The notes beneath the pieces were generated by a model. That model made no database searches, was not told the origin of the DNA, and worked only from the letters and a program-made list of their open reading frames with translations. A program made the translations under genes and the position numbers. From Planctomycetota bacterium (lineage in GTDB: Bacteria; Planctomycetota; Phycisphaerae; SM23-33), in the NCBI GenBank assembly GCA_021160865.1, contig JAGHBS010000130.1, forward strand, positions 1 to 15,723: a DNA stretch of 15,723 nucleotides, in the 5' to 3' direction. Below, one piece after another: positions 9,542 through 15,393 of this stretch. Numbering within the stretch: the stretch's first letter is position 1; each line of letters starts with the position of its first letter.

Positions 9542-10318
9542 TTATGCGTTCTCAATTTCTCGCCGCAATCTGGAGACAGCCAGGGGCAATTGTTCAGGAA
9601 AGTTGGGAAATACCGCCTCGATACTTATCCTACCGTTATATCCAATTTCCTTTAGTGCCCGAAAGTATGGTTGATGGTCTTCCTTACCAAAACCGATGGG
9701 CAAAAGTGTTTCCCCCTCAGCACAGTGAACATGTGAGATTAATCCGTTGGCCCTCTGGATTGCATCGGCTGATTCACCTTCCCGATACATATGGCAAGTA
9801 TCGACCAACAAGCGGATATTGGGATGATTGACCTTAAGAACTAACTCAAGCGCCTCGTCAACGTTGTTGATTAAATTGCACTCTTTCTTGCTAAGCGGCT
9901 CGACCACAATGACCACGCCAACATCGGCAGCAATATCAGCCCATCGTTTTAGATGCTCATAAATCTGCTCTAACGCCCTATTTGGCTCGAACCCTTCCGG
10001 GACGCTTCGACTACGGCCTGATCCAAATACAATCAGTTCTATCCCTGCCTGTTTTGCACGTCGACAGACGGTGCGCATCCACTTATCTACCGCATGATTA
10101 TCAACAGCCTGACCAGTAACCTTCATCTGCGGTGGAAATAAACAATTAGCTGCCTCGACTGATACTTCCCACGTCTTGATCGTATCCAATTGTTTAACAA
10201 AAGATTGCTCATCTTGGTCAGGACAAAGAAACTCTCTAACGGATAACTCTACATAATCAAGTCCCTCAACCGCTACTCCACCAAACTTATCTACACTTGT
10301 ACATACGCCAATTCGCAT
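9542..10318 (-). CDS. Sugar phosphate isomerase/epimerase-like TIM-barrel protein
   Basis: 258 aa, the usual length for the COG1082 / AP-endonuclease-2-like TIM-barrel family. The N-terminal strand MRIGVCTS and later strands DYVELSV, IELIVFGSG, VVIVVEPLS, IRLLVDTCHMY, ISHVHCAE and ISIEAVF give the barrel rhythm. Candidate divalent-metal ligands match the tagatose-3-epimerase pattern: E130, D163 (with H166 three residues on), H196 or H198, and E234. The likely reaction is isomerisation or epimerisation of a sugar or related polyol, but this family is too broad to name a substrate. It lies between moxR (50 bp) and DUF58 (18 bp) on the same strand, with AAGGGAG 12 nt before the ATG. A metabolic enzyme here is unusual, since moxR and DUF58 are normally direct neighbours. 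No signal peptide, so cytosolic. Confidence 0.85.
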   Translation of the reverse strand: MRIGVCTSVDKFGGVAVEGLDYVELSVREFLCPDQDEQSFVKQLDTIKTWEVSVEAANCLFPPQMKVTGQAVDNHAVDKWMRTVCRRAKQAGIELIVFGSGRSRSVPEGFEPNRALEQIYEHLKRWADIAADVGVVIVVEPLSKKECNLINNVDEALELVLKVNHPNIRLLVDTCHMYREGESADAIQRANGLISHVHCAEGETLLPIGFGKEDHQPYFRALKEIGYNGRISIEAVFPNFPEQLPLAVSRLRREIENA

Positions 10319-10368
10319 AATTTCAATAAGCTCCCTTATTCATATATCTTGGAATGATTAGGCAGATA

Positions 10369-11400
10369 CTACGCCACTGCCTCTTCCACTTTCGGTTGGA
10401 TCTCGGCAAGCAAGCGGTGGACAATCTCATCACTGGTGATACCAGCAGCCTCGGCATTGAAGGTGGTGATAATTCGATGTCGTAGCACAGGTAGTGCCAC
10501 GGCACGGATATCTTCGGTGGTCACATGATATCTGCCATGGAGAATTGCCCTTGCCTTACCTGCCAGCATCATGTAGATACTTGCACGAGGCCCAGCACCC
10601 CAGTTGACCATTTCATTGACGAAATCAGGTGCTTCAGGTCTTGCCGGTCTGGATGCCCTTGCTAAATCACGAGCATACTCGAATACATGTTCAGCAGCAG
10701 GTACCCGCCGGACAATTTTCTGGAGACGGATAATATCCTCTCCCGTTAGTACCACTTCCAGCTCTGGTTCATAAGCACTTGTGACCTGCTTCATAATCCT
10801 GATTTCTTCCTCCGCGGAGGGATAATCCACCATAATCATGAACATAAATCGGTCAAGCTGGGCTTCGGGAAGCGGATATGTTCCTTCCTGCTCAATGGGG
10901 TTCTGTGTGGCAAGGACGAAGAACGGATCAGGTAGAGGATAGGTCTTCTCGCCGACTGTAACGTGCCTTTCCTGCATAGCTTCAAGCAGGGCTGCCTGGG
11001 TCTTTGGGGGTGTGCGGTTAATCTCATCGGCAAGGATCATATTCGCAAACAATGGCCCGTGGACGAAACGGAACACCCTTCCGCCGGTCGTCCTATCCTC
11101 TTCAAGTACATCCGTACCGGTGATGTCCGATGGCATCAGGTCGGGGGTGAACTGAATCCGCTTGAAGCTCAGTCCGAGCACCTGAGAGATGGTGGAAATC
11201 AACAGCGTCTTCGCCAATCCAGGCACTCCCACCAGAAGCGCATGCCCTCGGCAAAACATCGCCACGAGAACCTGCTCGATCACTCCCGTTTGCCCGACAA
11301 TAACTCTGCCGAGCATTTCGGTCATCTTCTTATATGCTTCGTTGAGATGCTTTACTGCTTCGATATCAGCACTATCCGGTTGTCTAATACTATCTGCCAT
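10369..11400 (-). CDS. moxR: MoxR family AAA+ ATPase
   Basis: 343 aa, full length for the family. Walker A is GVPGLAKT at 58-65 and Walker B with its extension is MILADEINRTPPKTQ at 121-135. Sensor 1 is the strand VLATQNP near 162-168. The sensor-2 region has the MoxR-type motif GAGPRAS at 268-274, with R272 likely contacting nucleotide. The C-terminal helical lid (about 280-343) is also typical. MoxR ATPases act as chaperone-like remodelling machines working with VWA proteins, for example in metal insertion or assembly of envelope complexes. It is the first gene of the main operon, after a 333-bp leader. The start is well supported by GAGAGGAG about 10 nt before ATG. The symbol is the family name; the exact subfamily is not assigned. 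Confidence 0.95.
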   Translation of the reverse strand: MADSIRQPDSADIEAVKHLNEAYKKMTEMLGRVIVGQTGVIEQVLVAMFCRGHALLVGVPGLAKTLLISTISQVLGLSFKRIQFTPDLMPSDITGTDVLEEDRTTGGRVFRFVHGPLFANMILADEINRTPPKTQAALLEAMQERHVTVGEKTYPLPDPFFVLATQNPIEQEGTYPLPEAQLDRFMFMIMVDYPSAEEEIRIMKQVTSAYEPELEVVLTGEDIIRLQKIVRRVPAAEHVFEYARDLARASRPARPEAPDFVNEMVNWGAGPRASIYMMLAGKARAILHGRYHVTTEDIRAVALPVLRHRIITTFNAEAAGITSDEIVHRLLAEIQPKVEEAVA

Positions 11401-11733
11401 GGGAATACACTCCTCTCAAAACAAAACTCTTGTTAGGTTGGAAAATCACAAGCCCTTTGTGAAACCGTTCTTTTTAAATGATGTTGATGCGATAAAGTTT
11501 CGGGGAAATCACAGATATTTTAACCCTTATGATGACTTTCGCTTTATTCGTTGATGAGCTTGAACAGTCGATCAAGGCAACTTCATATCTTCGTACCCAA
11601 GCATATTAACTGTCCTGGTAACTGGTGAAGCAACCTGGCTATTTGCATGGGTATGAATGATGATATTTTGGAAAGATCTGTTGCCGGGCTACTTGGCATA
11701 TATACTTCTCATCCGAAGGAAGGCGACTCAGGA
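11401..11733 (-). other. Non-coding leader of the moxR operon (333 bp)
   Basis: No convincing gene lies here. The longest minus-strand reading frame that I could start and stop is 38 codons (11583-11699), with a poor ribosome site and no recognisable product. I searched the minus strand for sigma-70 type boxes and found no pair I would defend; a TTGCTT/TTAATA pair near the middle is only weak. The region does hold a perfect 6-bp inverted repeat close to moxR (11446-11462, listed separately). The end of nifU-like transcription and the start of the moxR operon must both lie here or upstream, but neither is marked by a clear terminator. Confidence 0.6.
11446..11462 (-). promoter_or_regulatory. 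Inverted repeat in the moxR 5' leader (operator or mRNA hairpin)
   Basis: TCACAA-N5-TTGTGA is a perfect 6-bp inverted repeat located 46 to 62 nt before the moxR start codon. On the transcript it could fold as a short hairpin followed by UUUU, too weak for a normal terminator. As DNA it is a 17-bp dyad of the size bound by helix-turn-helix dimers. It is the reverse arrangement of a CRP site (TGTGA-N6-TCACA), so it is not one. Function is inferred only from position. Confidence 0.3.
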
Positions 11734-11991
11734 TTACTCCACGCTGACAACCTCGCTAACTTCAGGAATCTGCTGCTTGAGATATCTTTCCACACCCATC
11801 TTCAGCGTCAAAGCAGCCATCGGACAACCCCGACAGGCACCGTGGAAACGTATTGAGACCTTTCCGGTGGATTGATCCACATCCACCAGTTCTATATCAC
11901 CACCATCAGCCTGGATAGCAGGACGAATTTTCTCGATTGTCTCACCAATTCGCTCAGTCAATGAAGCAGTATTACCCTTTTCCTGACACAT
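11734..11991 (-). CDS. NifU C-terminal-domain Fe-S cluster scaffold protein
   Basis: 85 aa, essentially one stand-alone NifU C-terminal (Nfu-type) domain. The core shows IRPAIQADGGDIELVDV (22-38) and then the cluster-binding CxxC at C53 and C56 within GACRGCPMA. The family binds a [4Fe-4S] cluster, usually at a homodimer interface, and hands it to apo-proteins in the cytosol. The start is supported by AAGGA 7 nt before ATG. It has its own promoter (12035-12063) and does not share a transcript signal with the metallophosphoesterase 82 bp upstream. No other Fe-S assembly genes lie in the window, so it seems to act as a general carrier here. Confidence 0.93.
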   Translation of the reverse strand: MCQEKGNTASLTERIGETIEKIRPAIQADGGDIELVDVDQSTGKVSIRFHGACRGCPMAALTLKMGVERYLKQQIPEVSEVVSVE

Positions 11992-12023
11992 CAGTGCATC
12001 CTTAAAAAGAGAAAATTTTACTT

Positions 12024-12056
12024 TGTACTACATTATCATACGGGATTTTTAGTACA
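12024..12056. promoter_or_regulatory. Inverted repeat TGTACTA-N19-TAGTACA around the NifU-type promoter
   Basis: Two perfect 7-bp arms (12024-12030 and 12050-12056) flank the predicted -10 box. One arm lies in the -35/-10 spacer and the other at the expected transcription start. Each arm contains the self-complementary GTAC. This position suits a repressor operator; as RNA it would not be transcribed whole, so a terminator is unlikely. The regulator is unknown. Confidence 0.3.
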
Positions 12057-12063
12057 TCCACAA
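12035..12063 (-). promoter_or_regulatory. Candidate sigma-70 promoter of the NifU-type gene
   Basis: On the minus strand TTGTGG (12058-12063) and TATGAT (12035-12040) are separated by exactly 17 bp. The -10 box matches consensus at 5 of 6 positions; the -35 matches at 3, including the conserved TTG. A start near 12028 would leave a leader of about 37 nt with a good ribosome site. Confidence 0.5.
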
Positions 12064-12073
12064 TACTTCATCG

Positions 12074-12970
12074 TCATCTCAAAATGATGAGCGATATTTC
12101 GGGCCTGCAGTTGAACCGTATCGGAAGCCCCACCATACCAACACCCACGGATGTATAAACTAAGCAGTGAGGTCCTTTGACAAGTCCAGCAGCATATTTA
12201 CTGTGTCGAATCGGCAACCATAGCTGCGACCCAAAAGGTACTTTGAACTGCCCGCCGTGGGTATGCCCGCAGAGCATCAAGTCCACACGAGGCTCTGCCG
12301 GCATTTCTTCTGCATAATCAGGGTTGTGCGATAAAAGTATTCGTGGAACATCTTCCGGCACGCCCTTTAGTGCGCCAGATAAATCCTGATGAGAGGTCCA
12401 CAAATCATCCACACCTGCCAAGCAGATATGCTCGCCTGCCCGCTCAAGCAGCACTGATTTATTCGTTAAGTCTGTTATTCCTGCCTTTCTGAGTAATTGT
12501 CTGACAGCCTGGGCACCTTCCCAGTGATCGTGATTTCCCAGCACGCCGAACTTGCCGTACCGGGTGCGAAGCCCCGACAAGACACGGGCAAAATCATCCG
12601 TGATAGCCCCGGTCTGGCTGATGTAATCCCCCGTTAGCACTACCACGTCGGGGGAGAGCGAGTTAGTCTTCCTGACAATCTTGCGGATATAATCGAGGCT
12701 GACGAACTTACCAACGTGCAAATCCGTCAGCTGAACGATGCGCACCCCTTCCCAGGAAGGTGGGAGGTTTGGTATAGGCACATCCACAGTTTTTACCTTT
12801 GTCCACCGTGGCTCGACTGCTAATACATCCACGATGCTGGTAAACGCCGCTGTCATTAATGTCCCGGACACCAGCTTACGGAGCCGCTGACGCCGACGCA
12901 ATCGCCTGCTCAACCTCGATCTTCTTGCAGACCTGTTCAAAATTGTCTTGATTACGCTTTCGCCGTTCAC
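12074..12970 (-). CDS. YkuE/COG1408-type calcineurin-like metallophosphoesterase
   Basis: 298 aa. All five metallophosphoesterase blocks are present in order: D83-x-H85 (LTDLHVG), G114-D115 (VLTGDY), GNHD at 145-148 followed by HW, H215 (LLSHNPD) and GHTHGG at 235-240. These bind two metal ions and hydrolyse phosphate esters. The blocks and spacing match the COG1408 group (YkuE, LpxG-like), some of which are envelope proteins acting on lipids. The N-terminus is very Arg-rich (ARRSRLSRRLRRRQRLRK, about 15-32), then a moderately hydrophobic stretch at about 33-51. It could be a Tat-type export signal or simply a membrane-interacting tail. The start is GTG with a distant AGAGG; an internal ATG at residue 39 (near 12856-12858) is an alternative but would remove the Arg-rich part. 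Possible Pho-box-like repeats lie upstream. The substrate cannot be named. Confidence 0.9.
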   Translation of the reverse strand: MNGESVIKTILNRSARRSRLSRRLRRRQRLRKLVSGTLMTAAFTSIVDVLAVEPRWTKVKTVDVPIPNLPPSWEGVRIVQLTDLHVGKFVSLDYIRKIVRKTNSLSPDVVVLTGDYISQTGAITDDFARVLSGLRTRYGKFGVLGNHDHWEGAQAVRQLLRKAGITDLTNKSVLLERAGEHICLAGVDDLWTSHQDLSGALKGVPEDVPRILLSHNPDYAEEMPAEPRVDLMLCGHTHGGQFKVPFGSQLWLPIRHSKYAAGLVKGPHCLVYTSVGVGMVGLPIRFNCRPEISLIILR

Positions 12971-13020
12971 TTTTCTACTCGCTTCCTCTTAATTCTATCG
13001 GATTCTCGCTTCTCCGCCAT

Positions 13021-13049
13021 CTTATAAGTATAAGTTTACGGAAGGATAA
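13021..13049 (-). promoter_or_regulatory. Candidate promoter of the metallophosphoesterase gene
   Basis: TATAAG (13021-13026, 5 of 6 matches to -10) sits 17 bp from TTATCC (13044-13049), a poor -35. A TATACT alternative lies at 13027-13032. A weak -35 with activator-like repeats just upstream would suit an activated promoter. Expected leader: roughly 45 nt. Confidence 0.35.
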
Positions 13050-13056
13050 AATAACT

Positions 13057-13085
13057 TCGTGAAGACCTCGTGAATATTGCGTAAA
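13057..13085 (-). promoter_or_regulatory. Three 11-bp-period direct repeats, PhoB/PhoP-box-like
   Basis: Minus-strand heptamers TTTACGC (13079-13085), TTCACGA (13068-13074) and TTCACGA (13057-13063) are each spaced by 4 bp, giving exact 11-bp steps. The block ends 7 bp upstream of the candidate -35 of the metallophosphoesterase. Known PhoB/PhoP boxes of the OmpR family have the same 7 + 4 layout, and TT[C/T]AC fits the TT[ACT]A[CT]A type seen in Gram-positive PhoP sites. Assignment to a phosphate regulator is inference. Confidence 0.4.
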
Positions 13086-13103
13086 TCTTTACAACCAGCG
13101 TTC

Positions 13104-14234
13104 TTACATTTCTGCTAACTTTTCTGCCTTCTCTTGTGCAATCAGGGCGGATATCAGTTCATCGAGGTCGCCTGAAAGTATCGTTTGCAGATTAAAATTC
13201 CCTTCATTAGCATCGGTGATTACGGTTTTATCAGCACGATTGCCTCGGAGACGGTGATCGGTACAGCGATTTTGCGGAAAATTATAAGTACGGATGCGTT
13301 CGGAACGGTCGCCCGAACCGACCATACTCTTCCGAGCAGCAGCTCGAGCAGAATCCTGCGCATCACGATAGTATTGCCAGACACGTGAAGCAAGGATGCG
13401 CCTTGCTTTTGCACGGTTCTTGTGCTGACTCTTCTCGTCCCGCATCGATACGGTAATACCGGTGGGAATATGTTCCAACTTTATTGCTGAGGAAACCTTG
13501 TTGACATTCTGTCCGCCAGGCCCACCAGCCCGGCTGACGTGCTCGATAACATCCTTATCCCAATCGATTTCGACATCAATCTCCTCAGGCTCAGGCAACA
13601 CTGCTACGGTAGCAGCTGAGGTATGAATACGGCCCTGTGCCTCGGTTTTAGGAACTCGCTGGACACGATGCACACCTGCTTCAAATGAGAGATACTGATA
13701 GACGTCTTGCCCCTTGATGTTCACGATGACCTCACGGAAACCACCAAGGTCTGTCGGGGAGGCAGAAAGAATTTCGGTCTCCCAGCCCTTACGCTCGGCA
13801 TACCGCAAATACATATTGAGTAAATCTGCCACAAACAGGGCTGCCTCCTCCCCACCTGTACCAGCGCGAATCTCAAGGATAACCGAGTTCTTACCCTTCT
13901 TTGCACTCATCAAAAATTGCTCAAGCAAGCCATCGAGAACCTCTTGAACCTTGCCGGTAAGGATATCTATCTCCTCCTTAGCTAATTGTTTCAAATCATC
14001 GCTTGAATCGGGCGAATTCAATATCGACCTGGAATCCTCAATTTGCCTCTTCAACGAGCAATATTCCTGATAAGGCTTGACAATCCGTTCCAGTTCAGCA
14101 TGCTCCTTGGATAACTCAATCAATTTGGAAGGATTTGTCGCTACCTCCGGGGCACCCATCTGTTTGGTAAGTTCTTCGTATCGGTCAACAGCTGATTCAA
14201 TCTTTGTAATCACCTTGGATGGTAATTCCATCAT
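13104..14234 (-). CDS. prfA: Peptide chain release factor 1 (RF1)
   Basis: About 376 aa from the chosen ATG, against 360 in E. coli. RF1 frees the finished protein from the ribosome at UAA and UAG codons. The stop-codon-reading PxT motif is PKT at about 195-197 (RF2 would show SPF), followed by the RF1 signature GRIHTSAATVAVLPE. The peptidyl-transfer motif GGQ is at about 240-242 in RAGGPGGQNVNKV. The reading frame also opens at TTG 14264 and ATG 14261, but family alignment around RYEEL favours the ATG-ATG pair at 14234/14231. No start has a strong ribosome site. After NFPQNRCTDHR there are about a dozen extra residues compared with the E. coli pattern TDHRINLTLY. It follows rpmE, a common prfA neighbour, but with an intrinsic terminator between. 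prmC, often next to prfA, is absent here. Confidence 0.95.
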   Translation of the reverse strand: MMELPSKVITKIESAVDRYEELTKQMGAPEVATNPSKLIELSKEHAELERIVKPYQEYCSLKRQIEDSRSILNSPDSSDDLKQLAKEEIDILTGKVQEVLDGLLEQFLMSAKKGKNSVILEIRAGTGGEEAALFVADLLNMYLRYAERKGWETEILSASPTDLGGFREVIVNIKGQDVYQYLSFEAGVHRVQRVPKTEAQGRIHTSAATVAVLPEPEEIDVEIDWDKDVIEHVSRAGGPGGQNVNKVSSAIKLEHIPTGITVSMRDEKSQHKNRAKARRILASRVWQYYRDAQDSARAAARKSMVGSGDRSERIRTYNFPQNRCTDHRLRGNRADKTVITDANEGNFNLQTILSGDLDELISALIAQEKAEKLAEM

Positions 14235-14308
14235 TGCGATTTTTCTCGTTAGCAAATCCATCAATTCTCGTCATAGAAACCTGCTTGGCAAACTCCCCCC
14301 TTGCCTGG

Positions 14309-14348
14309 AAAAAACATCGGCGCAAAAATAACCTTCCTGCGCCGACGT
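14309..14348 (-). terminator. Intrinsic terminator after rpmE
   Basis: The minus strand has an 11-bp stem (one G-U pair) with arms 14338-14348 and 14314-14324 and a 13-nt loop, followed at once by a run of six T. The core arms are TCGGCGCA and TGCGCCGA. It begins 16 bp after the rpmE stop codon. Confidence 0.88.
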
Positions 14349-14354
14349 TATCAA
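14325..14354 (-). promoter_or_regulatory. Candidate prfA promoter overlapping the rpmE terminator
   Basis: TTGATA (14349-14354, 5 of 6 to -35) and TATTTT (14325-14330, 4 of 6 to -10) are 18 bp apart and lie within the terminator stem-loop DNA. A start near 14318 would free prfA from termination of rpmE transcripts. The -10 box is AT-rich loop sequence, so chance is possible. Confidence 0.25.
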
Positions 14355-14364
14355 ACCTATTTAA

Positions 14365-14598
14365 CTACTTTTTGCTTTTCTCTGCCTTTCTGAAATAATC
14401 CCCGCCGTACTTACGCTGGAACTTCTCTACTCTGCCGGCGGTGTCTACGAATTTCTGCTTGCCCGTGTAAAACGGATGGCACGCAGAGCATATCTCCACG
14501 TGCAGGTCCTTGCAAAGCGTTGATCGCGTGGTGAACTTATTCCCACATGCACAAGTTACGGTTATTTCCTTGTATTCTGGATGTATGTTCTTTTTCAT
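14365..14598 (-). CDS. rpmE: 50S ribosomal protein L31 (bL31), zinc-binding form
   Basis: 77 aa starting MKKNIHPEYKEITVTC. Zinc ligands of the C+ form are all present: C16, C18, C37 and C40 (CACG and CSAC). The conserved block HPFYTGKQKFVDTAGRVEKF at 41-60 is typical. bL31 bridges the two ribosomal subunits at the central protuberance. The frame extends upstream to 14643, but AAGGTGG 4-7 nt before this ATG and the family N-terminus fix the start at 14598. It has its own promoter and terminator, so it is a single-gene unit. In E. coli L31 is reported to control its own translation; the roughly 50-nt leader here could serve that, but I see no specific structure. Confidence 0.96.
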   Translation of the reverse strand: MKKNIHPEYKEITVTCACGNKFTTRSTLCKDLHVEICSACHPFYTGKQKFVDTAGRVEKFQRKYGGDYFRKAEKSKK

Positions 14599-14656
14599 TT
14601 CACCACCTTCAATCGGGTAATCGAGACTATACTGCAATTCCAATTCTTACTTAATA

Positions 14657-14685
14657 CTTATACGGGGAATCACGCAGGAAGTCAA
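14657..14685 (-). promoter_or_regulatory. Strong sigma-70 type promoter of rpmE
   Basis: TTGACT (14680-14685) and TATAAG (14657-14662) each match consensus at 5 of 6 positions with an ideal 17-bp spacer. The start should fall near 14650, giving a leader of about 52 nt. It lies 33 bp past the stop of the 214-aa membrane protein gene, so rpmE is transcribed independently of it. Confidence 0.75.
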
Positions 14686-14718
14686 TACAATCTTTTCTTT
14701 CATAAGATATATACGCTG

Positions 14719-15363
14719 CTAACGAAGCAGGTCGGTAATGAGCCTGACCATCTCGGGTACACGATCAGCAAGGAATCCCAGAGGCACCACCATCATCGCT
14801 GTAGCAATAAGCAGAAACGTCATTGCCATCGGGCTTATCGTGGTTTTGATACCAGCCAATTGCTCGGTAAGTGCTGGCGTGAATCTTTCGTGCAGGATAT
14901 TTGCATCGTTGCCTTTGATGGAGATGGAGACATTTCGCAACAGTGGCATGGAAGAAAAGGTGATAATCGCATCACGATTTAGCAACACAACACGCCGCCC
15001 TTCCAGTTTGAAAGGTTCACCCAATGCCTGTAAAGCCCTGCCAGTGGCACGCAAGGCTTCGGGGAAGGTGATATTGTATATTACCCAATTACCTCTCCTG
15101 GCTGGCGCAGCAATCATCACTACGACAATCACCCCCAGCAGTACAATCACCAGCGTTGAGACCGATGCACCGATGTAATTTAGCAATGGAACAAGCAAAG
15201 CTGGGAAAAAGGCAGCATTGAGCAGGATAAAATCGGTTCGGGCACTCAATATCTGCGGTGTATCCTGACTATTGAGCAAACCGAGAAAGAAAAAATATGC
15301 TACCAGCGGAGCCAAAACTACTGCTACCTGGTAAGCAACTCCAATCTGTTCCATGCCAAACAT
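14719..15363 (-). CDS. Integral membrane protein of unknown function
   Basis: 214 aa. I do not recognise the family. Two or three hydrophobic segments lie near the N-terminus (about 8-28, 44-62 and 66-84), then a basic turn (APARRGNW) and a soluble section of about 90 residues. A last TM is at about 177-198 with a short amphipathic tail. The soluble part contains a lipid-bilayer-protein-like segment (LEGRRVVLLNRDAIITFSSM) but no catalytic motif I can name. AAGG 6 nt before ATG supports the start; an ATG at residue 4 is also possible. The gene begins 30 bp after the Arg-rich hypothetical gene, so the two are probably cotranscribed. A small stem (CTGCT/AGCAG) at its stop codon has no T-run and is not a terminator. 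Confidence 0.8.
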   Translation of the reverse strand: MFGMEQIGVAYQVAVVLAPLVAYFFFLGLLNSQDTPQILSARTDFILLNAAFFPALLVPLLNYIGASVSTLVIVLLGVIVVVMIAAPARRGNWVIYNITFPEALRATGRALQALGEPFKLEGRRVVLLNRDAIITFSSMPLLRNVSISIKGNDANILHERFTPALTEQLAGIKTTISPMAMTFLLIATAMMVVPLGFLADRVPEMVRLITDLLR

Positions 15364-15393
15364 TTTTAGCCTTACTTATATCAGGATTACATT

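Noticed and set aside
11446..11462. CRP/FNR-type binding site
   Set aside because: The half-sites are in the reverse order to a CRP site, so the dyad is kept only as an unassigned inverted repeat.
11583..11699. A 38-codon minus-strand frame in the moxR leader
   Set aside because: Weak ribosome site, no family resemblance, and short enough to occur by chance.
14197..14274. A 25-codon minus-strand frame starting just ahead of prfA, overlapping its start in another frame
   Set aside because: AGG lies 5 nt before its ATG, so a regulatory leader peptide is conceivable. It ends in UGA, which RF1 does not read, so the obvious feedback link is missing and nothing else supports it.
14704..14724. Stem-loop at the end of the 214-aa membrane protein gene
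   Set aside because: Only a 5-bp stem (CTGCT/AGCAG) and no T-run, so not an intrinsic terminator.
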